Notes: generated by a model from the letters alone, not told the origin. 64,000 nucleotides of DNA from Stromatinia cepivora (GCA_014898415.1 RCTD01000012.1:744001-808000); one strand, 5' to 3'. Numbered from the stretch's first letter, positions 21,601 through 33,459 are shown. Made by a program: numbers and translations.

Positions 21601-24212
21601 AACGACTTTCTTCTCCTCGCCACAGCATCGATAATCTCAGTGAGGTCAGTCAAATGACCGATCAACCTAAAATGACTGCAAGTGGACTTCCAGATATGCA
21701 TGATCCAATGCCCGAGATTGGTTATGGAGACGATGCGTCAGAAGTTACAACAAACCCGTCTATCATTCAAGGACCAATCGGTGGTACACAACAAGGAAGC
21801 CGCGATCACTGGCCAAATCAACCCACCCCACCACAAGCCAAGCGCACACAGAGTTCCGAATCCGCTACTGCTCTTCATGAAGCAGAAGCTGCATTGATTG
21901 GTGCCGCGACTGGTGCGGGTGCTGCTGCTGCTTTGGCTGGCCACAGCAGAGAAGTTAGCGGAGAGCATGATGATGAGTGGAGAAGAACTTCCGGAGAGCG
22001 AAAGCGTGATACTCTCATTACAAACCCATACGAAGACACCAGTCCAATTGCTAATCTTGGCAATGGAACCGGCCTTGATCGAGAACTTTTGAATCAAGCT
22101 GGGTTACAAAATGCCAACCGCGCATACAATGATAAGCTTTATGCTGGCAGTCCAAATGGTCTTCCAAAGGATGAGGGATACATCTCATCAGCTCCTAATG
22201 CTCGTTCTGCTGGTGCTCAGACTCCCGAGCAGCGTCTGAACAAAGGAAAGGGTATTGACTTCATGGATCAAGAATTAGGAAATGCGACAGATGCATTGAA
22301 TGGTGACCAATTTTATCCCGGTCACTCTCGGCATCTCAGTGGCATGTCACAAGGAATGGGCTCTCCATTATATGACAGTGCAACTGGCAATGGTATTGAT
22401 CGTATTCAGTCGAAGGATATCGTTGCTTTGATGGATCATCTCACTGTTCGTGATGCTCAACGTAGCGCTCGTGATACTGAAATTCTCGTAACCCTTGTTC
22501 GAGCCGCGGCAGAAATGAGAAACTCCTTTGAAGATATGAAGAGATTACTTGCCGATACCGAAGATGTCATTATCACTGAAGTACAAGGCAACACGGAAAA
22601 GTCGGTTCAAAAAGTCATCAATGGACCTCGACCCCCTCCCCAAAGTGCACCTCGTTCTATCAGATCAGCAGAGATGTATGAAGATCTTCCTACGAAGCGA
22701 AGAAATGTGTTCCGAAGAGCACTGAAAGGTTTAAGCAAGAGAAGTACAAATGATCTTGGAAAGATTGAAGACATGCTTGTTCAATTACTTGGTGATGTTG
22801 AAGGTCTTAAAGTTGCTCAGGGTCTTCAGAATGGTACTTTGGATTATGATGATTTCCCTGAAGGACGTTCTGAACAAGATCGTGGTTACGTACCTGAAGG
22901 TAACGCTGGTACTTCCACTGGAAGTCACGCAAGCCAATCTGGTCCTCTTTCCATTCCACTTTCTCAATCTCGTAACACAAACCGAGGCTTTGATGGCCGC
23001 AAGTTTTCGGATCATCGAATCAGTACAGTGCCTGAAGATGATGAGGACGAACTCAGTCCACATGAGGAGGAAGTTCTTAATAATCAATTTGAGAATGATG
23101 CGGATGTTCTTACTCCAACTCGTGAGACGTTCCGTGATCGTGGAGAGTCTCTACCATTGGATACACCTCCTCAACAATATAAGGCTTCTGGTTCCCTCAG
23201 TAATGAGAATACTCCTCGAACTGAGACAGAGAAGACTAAGAAGCACAAGTCAAGTAGCTCTTCTGGTTGGATTCCTAAAGTATCTCGTTGGTCCGAGACT
23301 ACCGCCTCAACTGTGTTCAAAGGCTTCCGCAGTAGTGGCCGTAAGAGTGGTGGCAAGGAGCCTGAACAATACAATTCACCTCCATCAGGATCAGATTCCG
23401 GACTTGGTACATATCAAACCGAACAAGAGCATACTGATCAAGATCGCGAGCGTGACTATGATCATGATAAATTTATTGAACCCACCCGGGTTGAATCACC
23501 TGCTACCCCAAGATCGGTAAGATCACTCGCTAGATCTGATGATAAATTACATTCTGGTTTCTCTTCAGAACAACTTCATCAACAATTTATGGAAGGGGAT
23601 CTTCCTTTAAGTCTTTTACCAGGAGTTTTACCAGGTGCTGAAGATCCAAAATACAAGGCTCATCGAAATTCTTTGAACCTTCAACATCCACAACCTCGTC
23701 AAGGTCCTACACATCGCTACCAGACCCATCTCGAATCACAAGCTCAAAACTTTGATCAACCTCAACCCATGTCTCCTTCGTCCCTTAATTGGGGCTCATC
23801 AACTAGCATTAATCGTCTACCGCCTAATGCCAACCATCGTTATAGTCAAGCAACAACTAACACCGATGGAAGACTTTCACCTATTTCTGATGGTGGATAT
23901 TCGGATCGTTCTGCTTCAGGCCAAGCTCCTGCTAGACCTCCTAAGGAACCAATTGTTCCTGAGAAGCCACTCAACATTCGTAACAAACTCACAAAGCCAA
24001 GTCCATTGAGCAACGAACATTTACAAGAAGACAACGAAGATAGTAATCCACAATCTGCTTCAAGAAGATTAAGTGGTGCGTTGAATGTTCCGACAAGAAA
24101 ACCTACTGGACCAAGAAGTATGAGTGTGGCTAGTAAGAGTGGAGAGTTGAACAGAGATGAGACGGTTATTAGAAGGAATGTTAAGAGGAGTAAGTTACTT
24201 GATTCAATGTGA
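18645..24212 (+). CDS. Large, mostly disordered protein (1855 aa), function unknown
   Basis: One uninterrupted exon. Composition is rich in Ser, Asp, Glu, Arg and Gln, with no globular domain for most of its length. Residues about 215-340 contain arginine-serine clusters such as RRRSRSLTRDE and RRRSRSLSRER. Four Ala/Gly segments could insert in a membrane or form helices: LGAGVGALTAAAL (about 450), AGLAGAATGAGLAAL (about 645), LGAGALGAAAAALL (about 930) and LIGAATGAGAAAALAG (about 1085). The block LDENGRKV occurs twice, near 608 and 911. A helical, likely conserved region at about 1255-1325 (KDIVALMDHLTVRDAQR, then EILVTLVRAAAEMR) is the best candidate for an ordered domain. A Pro/Ser-rich basic tail follows. 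It resembles the broad class of filamentous-ascomycete proteins annotated as involucrin-repeat or hypothetical scaffold proteins; I cannot assign a role. Confidence 0.9.
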   Translation: MGVESKKSRAPPLPAPTETSTADSDAENENETTELGSRVTEKSAYTIPDDGAPVTIATRKKKKHDSLSSLSNNKSQTSLLIEYFEGGKEDRSRRPSVRVKVTPSSKHRSKSAHDHIQITESRKGSRRPSYTQRISLSDANKENRRLAPEDEASMSSFRSTTEESNLTSRSGGRPIEVEIMRHGSPLIPTELGSKSALYNGSDISSMPADSFLDGHTRSPERRRSRSLTRDEALVAGTATGLAAGASTEKSRTPSRRRSRSLSRERIVAQKAMSKVRGDRSEHRRKQRRSRSRSVSGDKLTEGIKSPRRRSSRSQAEESLMSGADSGLLDSQVSRNSDRVSVRSGASKNSSINNPKLLETVEDAIRRLILPELSALKRESSKRAERRSSVGSGISSISGGPKVTLNDGEVLSGKIRTDRVRDSDSPRSFERGESEETVIQNDKAKKKKSRGLETVALGAGVGALTAAALQKHQSQESVMDEKKERRRRRKNHSRGNSLGGELSPTEERGGLDLAPPMPLMSAINASDITRTSILSAESERPHSASSQRVTPVQDVAARKEVTSPAARTPTRTPINLQHGLGTQHSNFSRGNLSLHSQNSEQQLPGQEYELDENGRKVPMREFYDPDLDDSTVSEEHNGGHSNAVKAGLAGAATGAGLAALHHDQHDIPDDEDSELLEAEPQHPYYQNTQEVPPPLRYVPYGHERRGLSPIQSVSGYTENEDGPFNNQRDSKLTESTRSYSSLAKTAQHNQSMKSLESINNTHNRHDFSEVRTGGLSDSELTQDGDGQYWDEQHRENDRNRDFDSQLSLENKRLTNYTDDSLDTRDVSTGQNIKGVGGKPDFVNTPMGVESHVASLVNASDLTGTNSYPGSNSQVNRKASYESFDDESERNFTSRGNSPVKSQNPKKYAEEYDLDENGRKVEMPKSQTKEKLGAGALGAAAAALLAKAREKMNNNNNNDADNIKYEERKEDTGAPLQKSFKDRTIDGQRLSSPRHSIDNLSEVSQMTDQPKMTASGLPDMHDPMPEIGYGDDASEVTTNPSIIQGPIGGTQQGSRDHWPNQPTPPQAKRTQSSESATALHEAEAALIGAATGAGAAAALAGHSREVSGEHDDEWRRTSGERKRDTLITNPYEDTSPIANLGNGTGLDRELLNQAGLQNANRAYNDKLYAGSPNGLPKDEGYISSAPNARSAGAQTPEQRLNKGKGIDFMDQELGNATDALNGDQFYPGHSRHLSGMSQGMGSPLYDSATGNGIDRIQSKDIVALMDHLTVRDAQRSARDTEILVTLVRAAAEMRNSFEDMKRLLADTEDVIITEVQGNTEKSVQKVINGPRPPPQSAPRSIRSAEMYEDLPTKRRNVFRRALKGLSKRSTNDLGKIEDMLVQLLGDVEGLKVAQGLQNGTLDYDDFPEGRSEQDRGYVPEGNAGTSTGSHASQSGPLSIPLSQSRNTNRGFDGRKFSDHRISTVPEDDEDELSPHEEEVLNNQFENDADVLTPTRETFRDRGESLPLDTPPQQYKASGSLSNENTPRTETEKTKKHKSSSSSGWIPKVSRWSETTASTVFKGFRSSGRKSGGKEPEQYNSPPSGSDSGLGTYQTEQEHTDQDRERDYDHDKFIEPTRVESPATPRSVRSLARSDDKLHSGFSSEQLHQQFMEGDLPLSLLPGVLPGAEDPKYKAHRNSLNLQHPQPRQGPTHRYQTHLESQAQNFDQPQPMSPSSLNWGSSTSINRLPPNANHRYSQATTNTDGRLSPISDGGYSDRSASGQAPARPPKEPIVPEKPLNIRNKLTKPSPLSNEHLQEDNEDSNPQSASRRLSGALNVPTRKPTGPRSMSVASKSGELNRDETVIRRNVKRSKLLDSM

Positions 24213-25556
24213 CCTTGGGGGACATATGCTAATGGATATATAGATACATTCGGTGATTTTGCCAGCAATCATAGTGGCGAGTCGGAAACTTTTTAAGTGA
24301 ATTAAAAGATTGAGCGTGCGGAGCGTAGTGATTTCTTAGAATACCCCTGTTGCAATAACATGATAACAGATCACAATAACACAATATGAAATAATAATAC
24401 TTTTACGGATATTTAGGCTTGGATGAATGGATGGGATGGAGGTTCAGTTGCTGGATGGATGGATTTCTTATGGGGTGGATGATGAGAGATGAAAGGGGAA
24501 ACGGAGGTTATGATGATGATAGTTGTGGTACGGAAGGGGATTTTATGATGATTTGAGTTGAGCTTTGCTAATCTCGATTTCAATGGATATGATACGGGTT
24601 TTTCATACTATGAAACTGGGGGATATGATGACATTATGATGAAAGATGAAAATGGATGGATACCTCTTGGTCTTTTTTGTTTGTTTTTAACTTTTCTTGC
24701 GAAACGATGTGTGTGTATGTGTGTGTGGTGTCTTGCTTCTTGTGTCTACCTTTCGGAGCGGGGTTTGAGGATAGGAGAGGAGAGGAGATTTAATATGGAG
24801 GGGTTTGAGTGGATGGGAAAGAGGGGTGGGAAGGGGAAAATGAATGAGTATACATGGAGGGTGTGATGGGAGGAGGATGGGATGCGATGGGTAGGATGTG
24901 GATGTGGATAGGATGTGAATGAGCTGAGCTGGGCTGCGCTCATGGCTTATAGATATGATATGAAATGAAAATCATGGATGACTATTGATATTTTTTTTTT
25001 CTTGTTTTGAGGTCGTTGATATGCTGTTTCGTTGTTGATATGATGTTTTGTGTTGTGCTTTGAGATTCTTTGGTTATACTGTGTGGTGCTATGTGGTGCT
25101 GTGTTGTGCTATACTTGTACTATTTTCCTGAAAGATTTAGGATCTAGTGATGTGATTGGAATCGATGTAGTGACTTGAACTAATACTTGATTGAGTCTTG
25201 AAGAGGGTGTTTGATAGATGTACTCAGCAATGTATTCTGATACCGTTCAATATACCAATTAGATGTTATTCATTTATCTACTATTAATTTATTTTGTAAT
25301 AAACTTTTTTTCTTCTTATATTGTTGGAATTAGCTTGTCTAGGAGTATTTAGTGGATAGGATAGATATCATTTTAGTATACTTACTTATATATATATCTA
25401 CTCGAGTAATTTATTTATATATTATTAATTTATTATTTAATAGTTTTTTTTATTTTGTCTTTGTATTATTGAAATCACTTTATATTTTCTTGGATATTAA
25501 ATATTATGAGATTATAAAAAACTATTCAGATTATTCGAATTAAAATCTTTATTAAT
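24213..25556. other. 3' flank of the large gene; purine/TG-rich spacer
   Basis: There is no gene. The plus strand is rich in GATG/GGAT words (24,400-24,930) and then GT-rich words such as TGTGGTGCTATG near 25,080. From about 25,260 the sequence becomes strongly AT-rich, which marks the border of the RIP compartment. Confidence 0.5.
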
Positions 25557-25708
25557 TAATATAATAATTAATTATATTAATTATATTAATTATATTAGTT
25601 ATATTAATTATATTAGTTATATTAATTATATTAATTATATTAATTATATTAATTATATTAATTATATTAATTATATTAATTATATTAATTATATTAATTA
25701 TATTAATA
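25557..25708. repeat. 9-bp AT tandem array (TTAATTATA units)
   Basis: About 15 near-perfect copies of a 9-bp unit with occasional A-to-G variants (TTAGTTATA). It sits at the left edge of the AT-rich transposon compartment. Confidence 0.85.
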
Positions 25709-26775
25709 TTATAAAATAATAAATATCATTTTAATCACTTCAAAAGATTATTTAAAAAAGCGATTAATCTTTATAATAAGAAAATCTTTTAATAATAAAA
25801 TAATAATATTTTAAGAAAATAAAAGAAATTTTTTTTTATATTCCTTATTCTTCTTCTTTTGATAGGCCTCCGGTGTGTAGAAATCGTAGAATTCATAGTA
25901 ATGCGATATTGAGATCATTCACAATAAGTATACTTACTATATAGAGGTTTGTATAAAGTTGTATAATTGATCGTTTTAAAGAAAAAGATTATATTATGTA
26001 TAGATTCAAAAAAACCTTATAGAAGTAATGATTATATAAAGGTTATTATTTAGACTAATTGTATATATATAAAAATATATAGTAATCAATATTAATAATT
26101 CTTTAAAAGAATAATTAAATTATAATTAAACGAATATGAATTAAATATATAAAAATATAATAAAAGAAATTAAATTATAATATCTGTTTTTTTTATTTAT
26201 ACTTTTATTTTCATTTTGATTTTATTTATATTAATCAATTCTTTAAATATTTAATAAAGTTTAGTTTTTGTTATAATATTAATGGAATTGGAATTTCTAT
26301 TAATTTGGTGAATTTTATGAATCCTTTATTTTTTGTATAATTGGTGAATATATATAAAATCAATCATTAATTGTTTTTATATATAATATTAAATTTGATA
26401 AAATATTTATAAATGATTTTGAATTAATATAAAATTACAAATAGAATCGTATGATTGAAGATGATTATTTTGTTAAAATACGATTTAATAATATAAATTA
26501 TATTGAATCTAAAAAAGATTTATATAAAGTTCTCAAATTAGTATATTCTGAATAACTCTTTTGTATTTAATAAAAATCCAATAAAGAATATTAATCTTTT
26601 TGGATTTATTTGTTAGAATTATAATATATTCGATTTGAAAAGAATAATTAGAATTATTTATAAATATAATATTAATGAATACAAAAAGAATAAAGGAGTT
26701 TAAATTAAATAAAACGAATTTAAATTTTCTAATAGTATTTATAATTTGTTAGAAAAGAGTTTTATTTAGATATAA
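25709..26775. other. AT-rich degenerate sequence, unassigned
   Basis: AT content is very high with no protein-like frame. A short stretch of normal composition at 25,862-25,930 stands out but shows no recognisable feature. Confidence 0.4.
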
Positions 26776-27035
26776 GAGTCACGAATAGCAAAGAATCAAC
26801 TAGTCTCAATTGGCTGTAAAACTTTCATTATCCTTTCTATAAAGGAAATCATTCTTTTTTTAAGTTTAATTAATAAGCGATATCAGGATAACGATTTTTG
26901 CTATTAGTATATTATATAAAAAAAAGTTTCTTCAAATCTTGAAAATAATAAAATAATATATTATTATCTTTATACTTGGGTTTCGTTTACAAATTATATT
27001 TATATAATCCTAAATCTAAATTGATGATTATAATA
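26776..27035 (-). repeat. LTR of the outer gypsy-type element (3' LTR, minus strand)
   Basis: Read on the minus strand, this starts TATTATAATCATC, a C-to-T/G-to-A version of TGTCACGATCATC, and ends near TTCGTGAC, giving TG...CA-like inverted ends. Bases just inside the element are purine-rich (AGAAAAAGAAAA), as expected for a polypurine tract next to a 3' LTR. The first 70 bases recur at 40,694-40,765 in the same orientation, differing mainly by transitions. The far end is uncertain by a few bases. Confidence 0.6.
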
Positions 27036-30000
27036 AAGTTTTCTTTTTCTGGGCTTTATTTCTGAAAAGTTCATTAATTGTTGTATTGTATATAGAATTA
27101 TAATATTCTATTAGGGAATTATATATTTTTAATGTATAATTATTTTATATAATAAATAAAGAGATAAATAATAATAAAAAATAATATATAATTTACTTTT
27201 AGAGGATTATAAAAATTCTTTGGAATTTTATTTCAAGTTTTTTATAGCTTTTCGTTATGAATGTAATATTATATTCTGGAATTGTTTTTATTTTCTTTGA
27301 TATATTTCAATTATTTTCCGAATTGGTAATGTATTCGATTTGTATATCTTTACAATTTATATATTCTATATATCTTCGTTGTATTAAGTATATAGTTTAT
27401 TATGATGATATGAAATCCTTATTTGAAAATAAAATAATAAACAAAGAATATTCTTTTCTAAAAGGATTAGAATTCATATATACCGAATATACTCGAAAAA
27501 AGAAACTTTGTATAATATTACTAAAAAAAGTTAATTTTGTAATAAATTGATTATTATAATTTTATTATGAATAATAGATAATCGAAATTTATTCGTTCAA
27601 GGAAATTATATTTTTAAGGAAATTAAAGGATTAATAAATGAAATTTATATAAAGAATAAAGACTTTTTTTGGTAAACAAAAAAATATAATTTAATATAAT
27701 TATTCTATAATATAAAGGAAATTGTATTGGTTTTGAATATATAGATTAAGAAATTGATAAAATTGATAGAAATATATATAAATCTATAATATTATTTTAT
27801 TGATATATTTGATATAATTTATTATTTTTTTATTAATATTTTAAAAAATCTATAAATAAATTAGTGAATAAAAATGAATTGAAGAATACTATCAATGAAA
27901 AGAATGAAAAGGAAATCCTTGAAGTTCTTTTGATTTGATTTAAATCATCGAAATTTATTTATATTTTATTAACGAAATTAACAAATTAAAAAATAATTAA
28001 AGGCAAGATCAAAAGTATTTAAAGTATTGATAATATATTAGCAAAAAAATCATAGATTTCTGGATTTCGAATAATTAAAACAAAATCTATTGAAAAAACT
28101 TTAAATTGATTTCTATTAAAAAGAAAATATCGAAATCGATTGAATCTTTTAATAATAATAATAAAGATTTGAAACAATCTAATACAAAATTATCAAATCC
28201 TAAAAGATTTAAAAAAGAAATCTTTATAGTTTATATATCTTTTTTATTTTTGATAATTTTTAATATATTAATTTTAATTTTAGAAACAAATATAGTATTA
28301 TTAATTAAATATCGAAAAACATTTATAATTTCAATAAAATCAATAGTATTTATAATAAAGAAAATAATAAATAAAATTAAAGATTTCGATCTTTTAAAGA
28401 ATTTCAATAATAATGAAATGAATATTATTCTAAATGAATATAATCAATTAATGAAAGAGTTTCTGAATCAATATAATAAATATAATAAATTGAATTTAAT
28501 TAATCCATAATTAAATATTAACAAATTTCTCAAATCTTGATTACAAAATATAAATAAGTTTTCTTTTGTATTTATTTCTATAATGATTCTAAGAATTATT
28601 TATCGGAATTCTGTTATCAAAGAATATATTCAATAAATATTCTATTAATCAATAGAATTAAATATTAATAAAAATTCAAATAATATAAATAAAGATAGAT
28701 TATTGAAAGAAGAAATACAAAAGCAAAGGAGATATAAATATTAAACAATAAAATAAGGATAATATATTTTTAATAATATATAGAAGTAGATAAATTGAAA
28801 TAAAGGTTTTTAAATATAAATATTATAAAATATAAATATAAATCTCTTTTATTTTTATAATATATTTTGATTGAATTATTTCTTTGTTCTTTATTATTGT
28901 TATATTAACGATATATTTCTCTTTTTATAATTTTCCAAATGTTTTTTGATATATATTAAATTTTATAAAGCTTTTTATATATCTTTTATTATATCAAATA
29001 TTATATTCTTTATTCTTTCTTTTTATAAACTAATATTTTTTCGATTTTATATTTTATATATCCTTTAATTTCTTCGGGAAATAGGGGATCAATAGTATCT
29101 TTATATTTGAATTATAATTCAAATAATGAAATAGAAAAAATGTTATATATCTTATATAATAATAGAAATACTAATTTATATATTTGTACATTATTTATAA
29201 TATTAATAATAACAAAAAGGTCTATAAAACGATCAAAAAACTTTTTTTTTGAATTATAATTGTTTAATATTCTTGATATTAAATATAATTATATCGCTGA
29301 TATAAAATCATTATGGTAAATCTTTTTTATTATTCTTTGATTTTTTTTTCTGGTTAATTTATTTCAAATTTGTATTAGTTTTATTTTTTTCAGATTTAAC
29401 GATTCTATATATTCTTATATAATAAATGCTTTCCCTTTAATATCAATATTTTTATTGATATAATTATTATTTTATTAATTGGAATATATCGAATAAGTTT
29501 TGTAAATTTATTGATAATAACAAAAACAATATTTTATATATATTTATCTATTTTTAAAGGGGGTAAATCTATAATAAAATCCATTATTATTTCTTTTTCA
29601 GGATTAAAAGGGAATAATAGGATTTATAATTTGTTATAAAGTTGATAATATTTTATAATTGTTTACTAATAGACAACATACATCCATATATATCTTTTTA
29701 TATCTTTTTATATCTTTTTATATCTTTTTATATCTTTTATTATATTAGATCAGAAATATTTGTTTTTCAAGATCTTTTAAATTTTTTTAATATTTTAATA
29801 ATCTTTTATAAGATTATTATAATAAATCTTCAAAATTTCGGTTTTTATAATTCTATTTAACAATATAAAAATATATTCATTATAAATAAACAAATCATCA
29901 GTATCGATTTTCTAAAATACAATATTTTCAATAGGATTATATTATTATTTCAGATATTCTTTGTTCTTTATAAAATCGTTATTTCTTTGAAATTATAATA

Positions 30001-31779
30001 AATTATTTCTTATTAATTCTGATATTAATTCGAATATTATTTTATTATTAATTAATATATTAGTTATCTGATATAATATCGATTATTTATAATTAATTTC
30101 TATTAGTGATTCAATAGAATCGTTTAAAAACAAATTATACTTTTCCTTTTGGAAAATATTAATAATATTCTATAAGGATTCTGTTTTTTTAATAAAGAAA
30201 TAAAAGATTATAATTATTATTGTTATATATTTTTAATTTATTTTGTAATATAAATAATATTTCGTTAATATTATTTATATTTTTAATATAATCAAATTGT
30301 TTTGATAAATTATCAACAAAGTTTAATTTTTTGATCGATATATAATAATGAAATCATAAATTGTTATGATTTCGATTTAATATATTTATTAATCGTTAAA
30401 TACTTTTGTATTTATAATATATTAAAGATTATTATAATTTATTTTGATTATAATAATATATTGATTATTTGTAATATAATATTATTATTGAATAAAAGCT
30501 ATATATATAACTAATAATTTTTGATTATATATAAAATACCTTTATTTGATAGAAATAAGTTTTCTCAAATAAAAAGCGATAGAGTATTAATATATTATTA
30601 TAGAATTATTATTGTTTTTTGGAAATAATTATGAAAATATATAATTTAAAGTGAATTCAGAAATATTTGTTTTTAAAAGTATATAAAAGAATAAATTAAA
30701 GTATCGGAATAATAGTATTATAATAAAGATCTTTTTTAAAATATTAAAAGTTTTTTAGACTTTATTTATTCATTTGAATTCTAATATAGTTTTTCTCTTT
30801 TTGATATTTTGTAATAGATTAATTAATCTATAAATTATTTGTATATATATAATATAAATCGATAATAAAAGTTTACAAAATTCAAAAATCTTTTAGATTT
30901 TATAAATAAATATCAATAACGATTATTCAATAATGATCTTAGTTTTATTAGATTCTATAATAATATTTTTATTGAAGATGACGAAATCTAAAAATTCTAT
31001 CTTTTATATATAGAATATATATTTTTTAAACTTTATATAGAATTTATACTTTAAAAACTAAATAAATATTTTATAGATATCGATAAAATAAGTTTTTCTA
31101 TTTTTAGAATAAATAAAGATATTATTTAGATATATAATATAGATATTATTGATTAATCCGATAAATATTTGATTAATATATATCTGAAATATTATAGAAG
31201 TATTGATTAATTCAAATAGTATAATTAGATATTAAAATTGATTATAATATATATAAAATATTATCTTTCATTTGTTATCTTTATATATATATATATTCGA
31301 TAATAAATATCTTTGAGATCGAGTTTCGTAAAGAATATATTTTATTTTAAACAATTTAAAGATTTGTCAATTAAAGATAATAATATTCGATTTTTCTTTA
31401 CAATATAATTAAAATCCTGATGATCGATATATAATTGATAATTGTTGTTTTTCTTTGAAATAAATATAATCGAAATATCAATAGAATTGATTAAATAATA
31501 AATCTAAATTTTTTTTGGATATTTATTAAAATACTTTTGAAAAGTAATTAATTCTTTTTTCGAAAAAGTATAAATAGATCTTTAAAAGAATATAATATTA
31601 GGTTTTAGATCAATATAATATTTTATTAAATAATAATTAGAGAATAAATTATTTTTGTTTTTAAAGAAAGTTTTTTAATATTCTTTATATTCCGAAAATA
31701 TTATTAAAAATATTAAAATAAGAATTCACTGAGTTTTTAACAAAGATTGAATAGAATATCTAAAAATAACAAAATAGTA
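27036..31779 (-). mobile_element. Outer gypsy-type retrotransposon, degraded internal region
   Basis: On the minus strand at about 31,620-31,000 the reverse transcriptase of a Ty3/gypsy element is readable through RIP changes. The blocks YYIDLKPNI, IFISKKNNNYQLYIDH, FFTKLDLKDI and IYLNNIFIYSKN correspond in order to the family blocks IDL, ILFVKKKDG..LCVDY, FTKLDLRDAY and VYLDDILIFS. Integrase and RNase H should follow down to 27.0 kb but are too altered to read. Gag and protease are missing between this RT and the 5' LTR fragment, so the copy carried a deletion or rearrangement. Plus-strand frames such as 28,106-28,510 are low-complexity by-products. Confidence 0.7.
29691..29740. repeat. 10-bp tandem repeat (TATCTTTTTA x5)
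   Basis: Five consecutive copies of TATCTTTTTA, the last one imperfect, inside the degraded gypsy element. Probably a local slippage product. Confidence 0.85.
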
Positions 31780-31789
31780 TAATGTGGTT

Positions 31790-31840
31790 TATCAGTGGGT
31801 CGGACATATCAGTGGGTCGGACATATCAGTGGGTCGGACA
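31790..31840 (+). repeat. Three perfect 17-bp repeats in the left end of the pogo element
   Basis: TATCAGTGGGTCGGACA occurs three times head to tail without a single difference. The right end has only one copy, at 40,667-40,683 in inverse orientation (TATCAATGGGTCGGACA). These are probably transposase-binding sites. They are unmutated in the middle of heavily mutated DNA. Confidence 0.95.
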
Positions 31841-31896
31841 CTTTTCTAATATTATTCATTTTTTCATTTCAATATATGTTTATTTAATAATTATCA

Positions 31897-33440
31897 ATGG
31901 AATTTCATTCAAAAGAAGTACAAATAATCCTGGCCATTGAGGTTATTGAATCGAATAAAAAACTAATGATTCGAAAGGTTGTTAATTATTATAATGTACC
32001 TCGATTTATATTATTCGATAGAATTCGAAATTATAATAATATAGTTGAAAATCGATTAAAAAGTTATAATTTGATTGAATTAGAAGAGAAGATGTTTATT
32101 TAATATATATTTGATATAGATGAAAGAGGATTTATATTTAAATTAAATAATATAGAAAATATAATGAATTATATATTCCAAATGTAGAATATGAAGAAGA
32201 TTGGAAAGTTTTGGGCTTATTGTTTTATAAAACGATGTTCAGAATTAAAGATATGTTTTAATTGTATTTATAATTTTCAAAGAGCTTTTTGTAAAGATTT
32301 AGAATTTATTGAAGGGTGGTTTCGATTAGTATCAAATATATAGACAAAATATAATATTCAGGATTGTGATTTTTATAATTTTGATGAAACCGGGTTTATG
32401 ATGAATATAATATATCTAGGAATGGTTGTAATTGGTATCGAATGATATAGTAGAAGTAAAGTAATATAATTGGGTAATTGAGAATAGATTATAGCGATTA
32501 TATATAGTAATAGAGAGGATTGGATTATATTATTATTTTTGATAGTATAAGAATAATATTATTTTTCTAATTGATATATAAAGAACGATTTTTTTATAGA
32601 TTGGGCTATTAAATCTATTTCTAATGGATGGACGAATAATGAAATAGGGTTAGAATGGTTAAAGTATTTCGAGAAGTATATTATTCATCGAAGAAAGGGC
32701 AAATATCGAATGTTAGTATTAGATAGATATGAAAACTATGAATCGATAGATTTCCAATTATATTATAAGTCAAATGATATTATATATTTTAGATTATTAT
32801 TATATTTAAATCATTTAATTCGACCACTCGATATTAGATGTTTTAATATACTCAAACATTTGTATGGTTATCAAATTGAAGGATTTATTAAAGCTTATAT
32901 CAATTATATCATCAAAATTGAATTCTTTATAGTTTTCAAAGTTGTATATCAATAATCAATTATAATTCAAAATATAAAAGTTGGGTTTCGAGGAGCAGGT
33001 TTAATATTATTCGATTTTCAATTTATATTTTTTAAGTTAGATATTAGGATTTGTATTTCTATCCTTTTATCTATTTTCTTGGAATTTGTCAACTCCTGGA
33101 TTTTTCAAATCTTTTGTAATCCAATTGAGGTTTTTTTATAATCGATTTTAATAGAAACTCGAATAGCTTGTTATCAATTAAACTTTTCTATATTTATATT
33201 TGAAATTGTATTAGTTTTAGTTAAGGGTATAAAGAGATTAGTATATAAGAATATACTTTTGAGTATAGAGAATTGTATGTTTCGAAGAGTAAATGAGGTA
33301 TTAAATAAATATTGATATACTAAAAAGATTCAATTATGTAATGAAGGAGTATTTATTGGATAAGAAATTGAAGATATATTATTATAATAAAAGATTGATA
33401 ATTAGATTTAATACGATAAATATTAAAATGGGGGAAATTC
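31897..33440 (+). pseudogene. RIP-degraded pogo-family transposase
   Basis: The N-terminal Psq-type helix-turn-helix is readable (IILAIEVIESNKKLMIR, then VVNYYNVPRFILFDRIR). The CENP-B/pogo DDE core is also readable. YNFDETGFMM contains the first Asp, LVLDRYENYES replaces the usual LDGHESH, and LNHLIRPLDI replaces SHLLQPLDV. A C-terminal segment (LYGYQIEGFIKAYINYI) follows. Stops replace Gln, Arg and Trp codons, as expected from C-to-T and G-to-A mutation. The plus strand is almost free of C here. The 3' end of the gene is cut by the gypsy insertion at 33,460. Confidence 0.9.
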
Positions 33441-33459
33441 TAATAGGGAATCATTTACT

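Noticed and set aside
28106..28510. 134-codon frame as a gene
   Set aside because: Composition is almost only Ile, Lys, Asn, Leu and Phe, as expected by chance in AT-rich DNA, and it lies antisense to the degraded gypsy element.
31790..31840. Regular direct repeats suggesting a CRISPR-like array
   Set aside because: The three 17-bp units are contiguous without spacers, lie in the terminal repeat of a pogo transposon, and the genome is eukaryotic.
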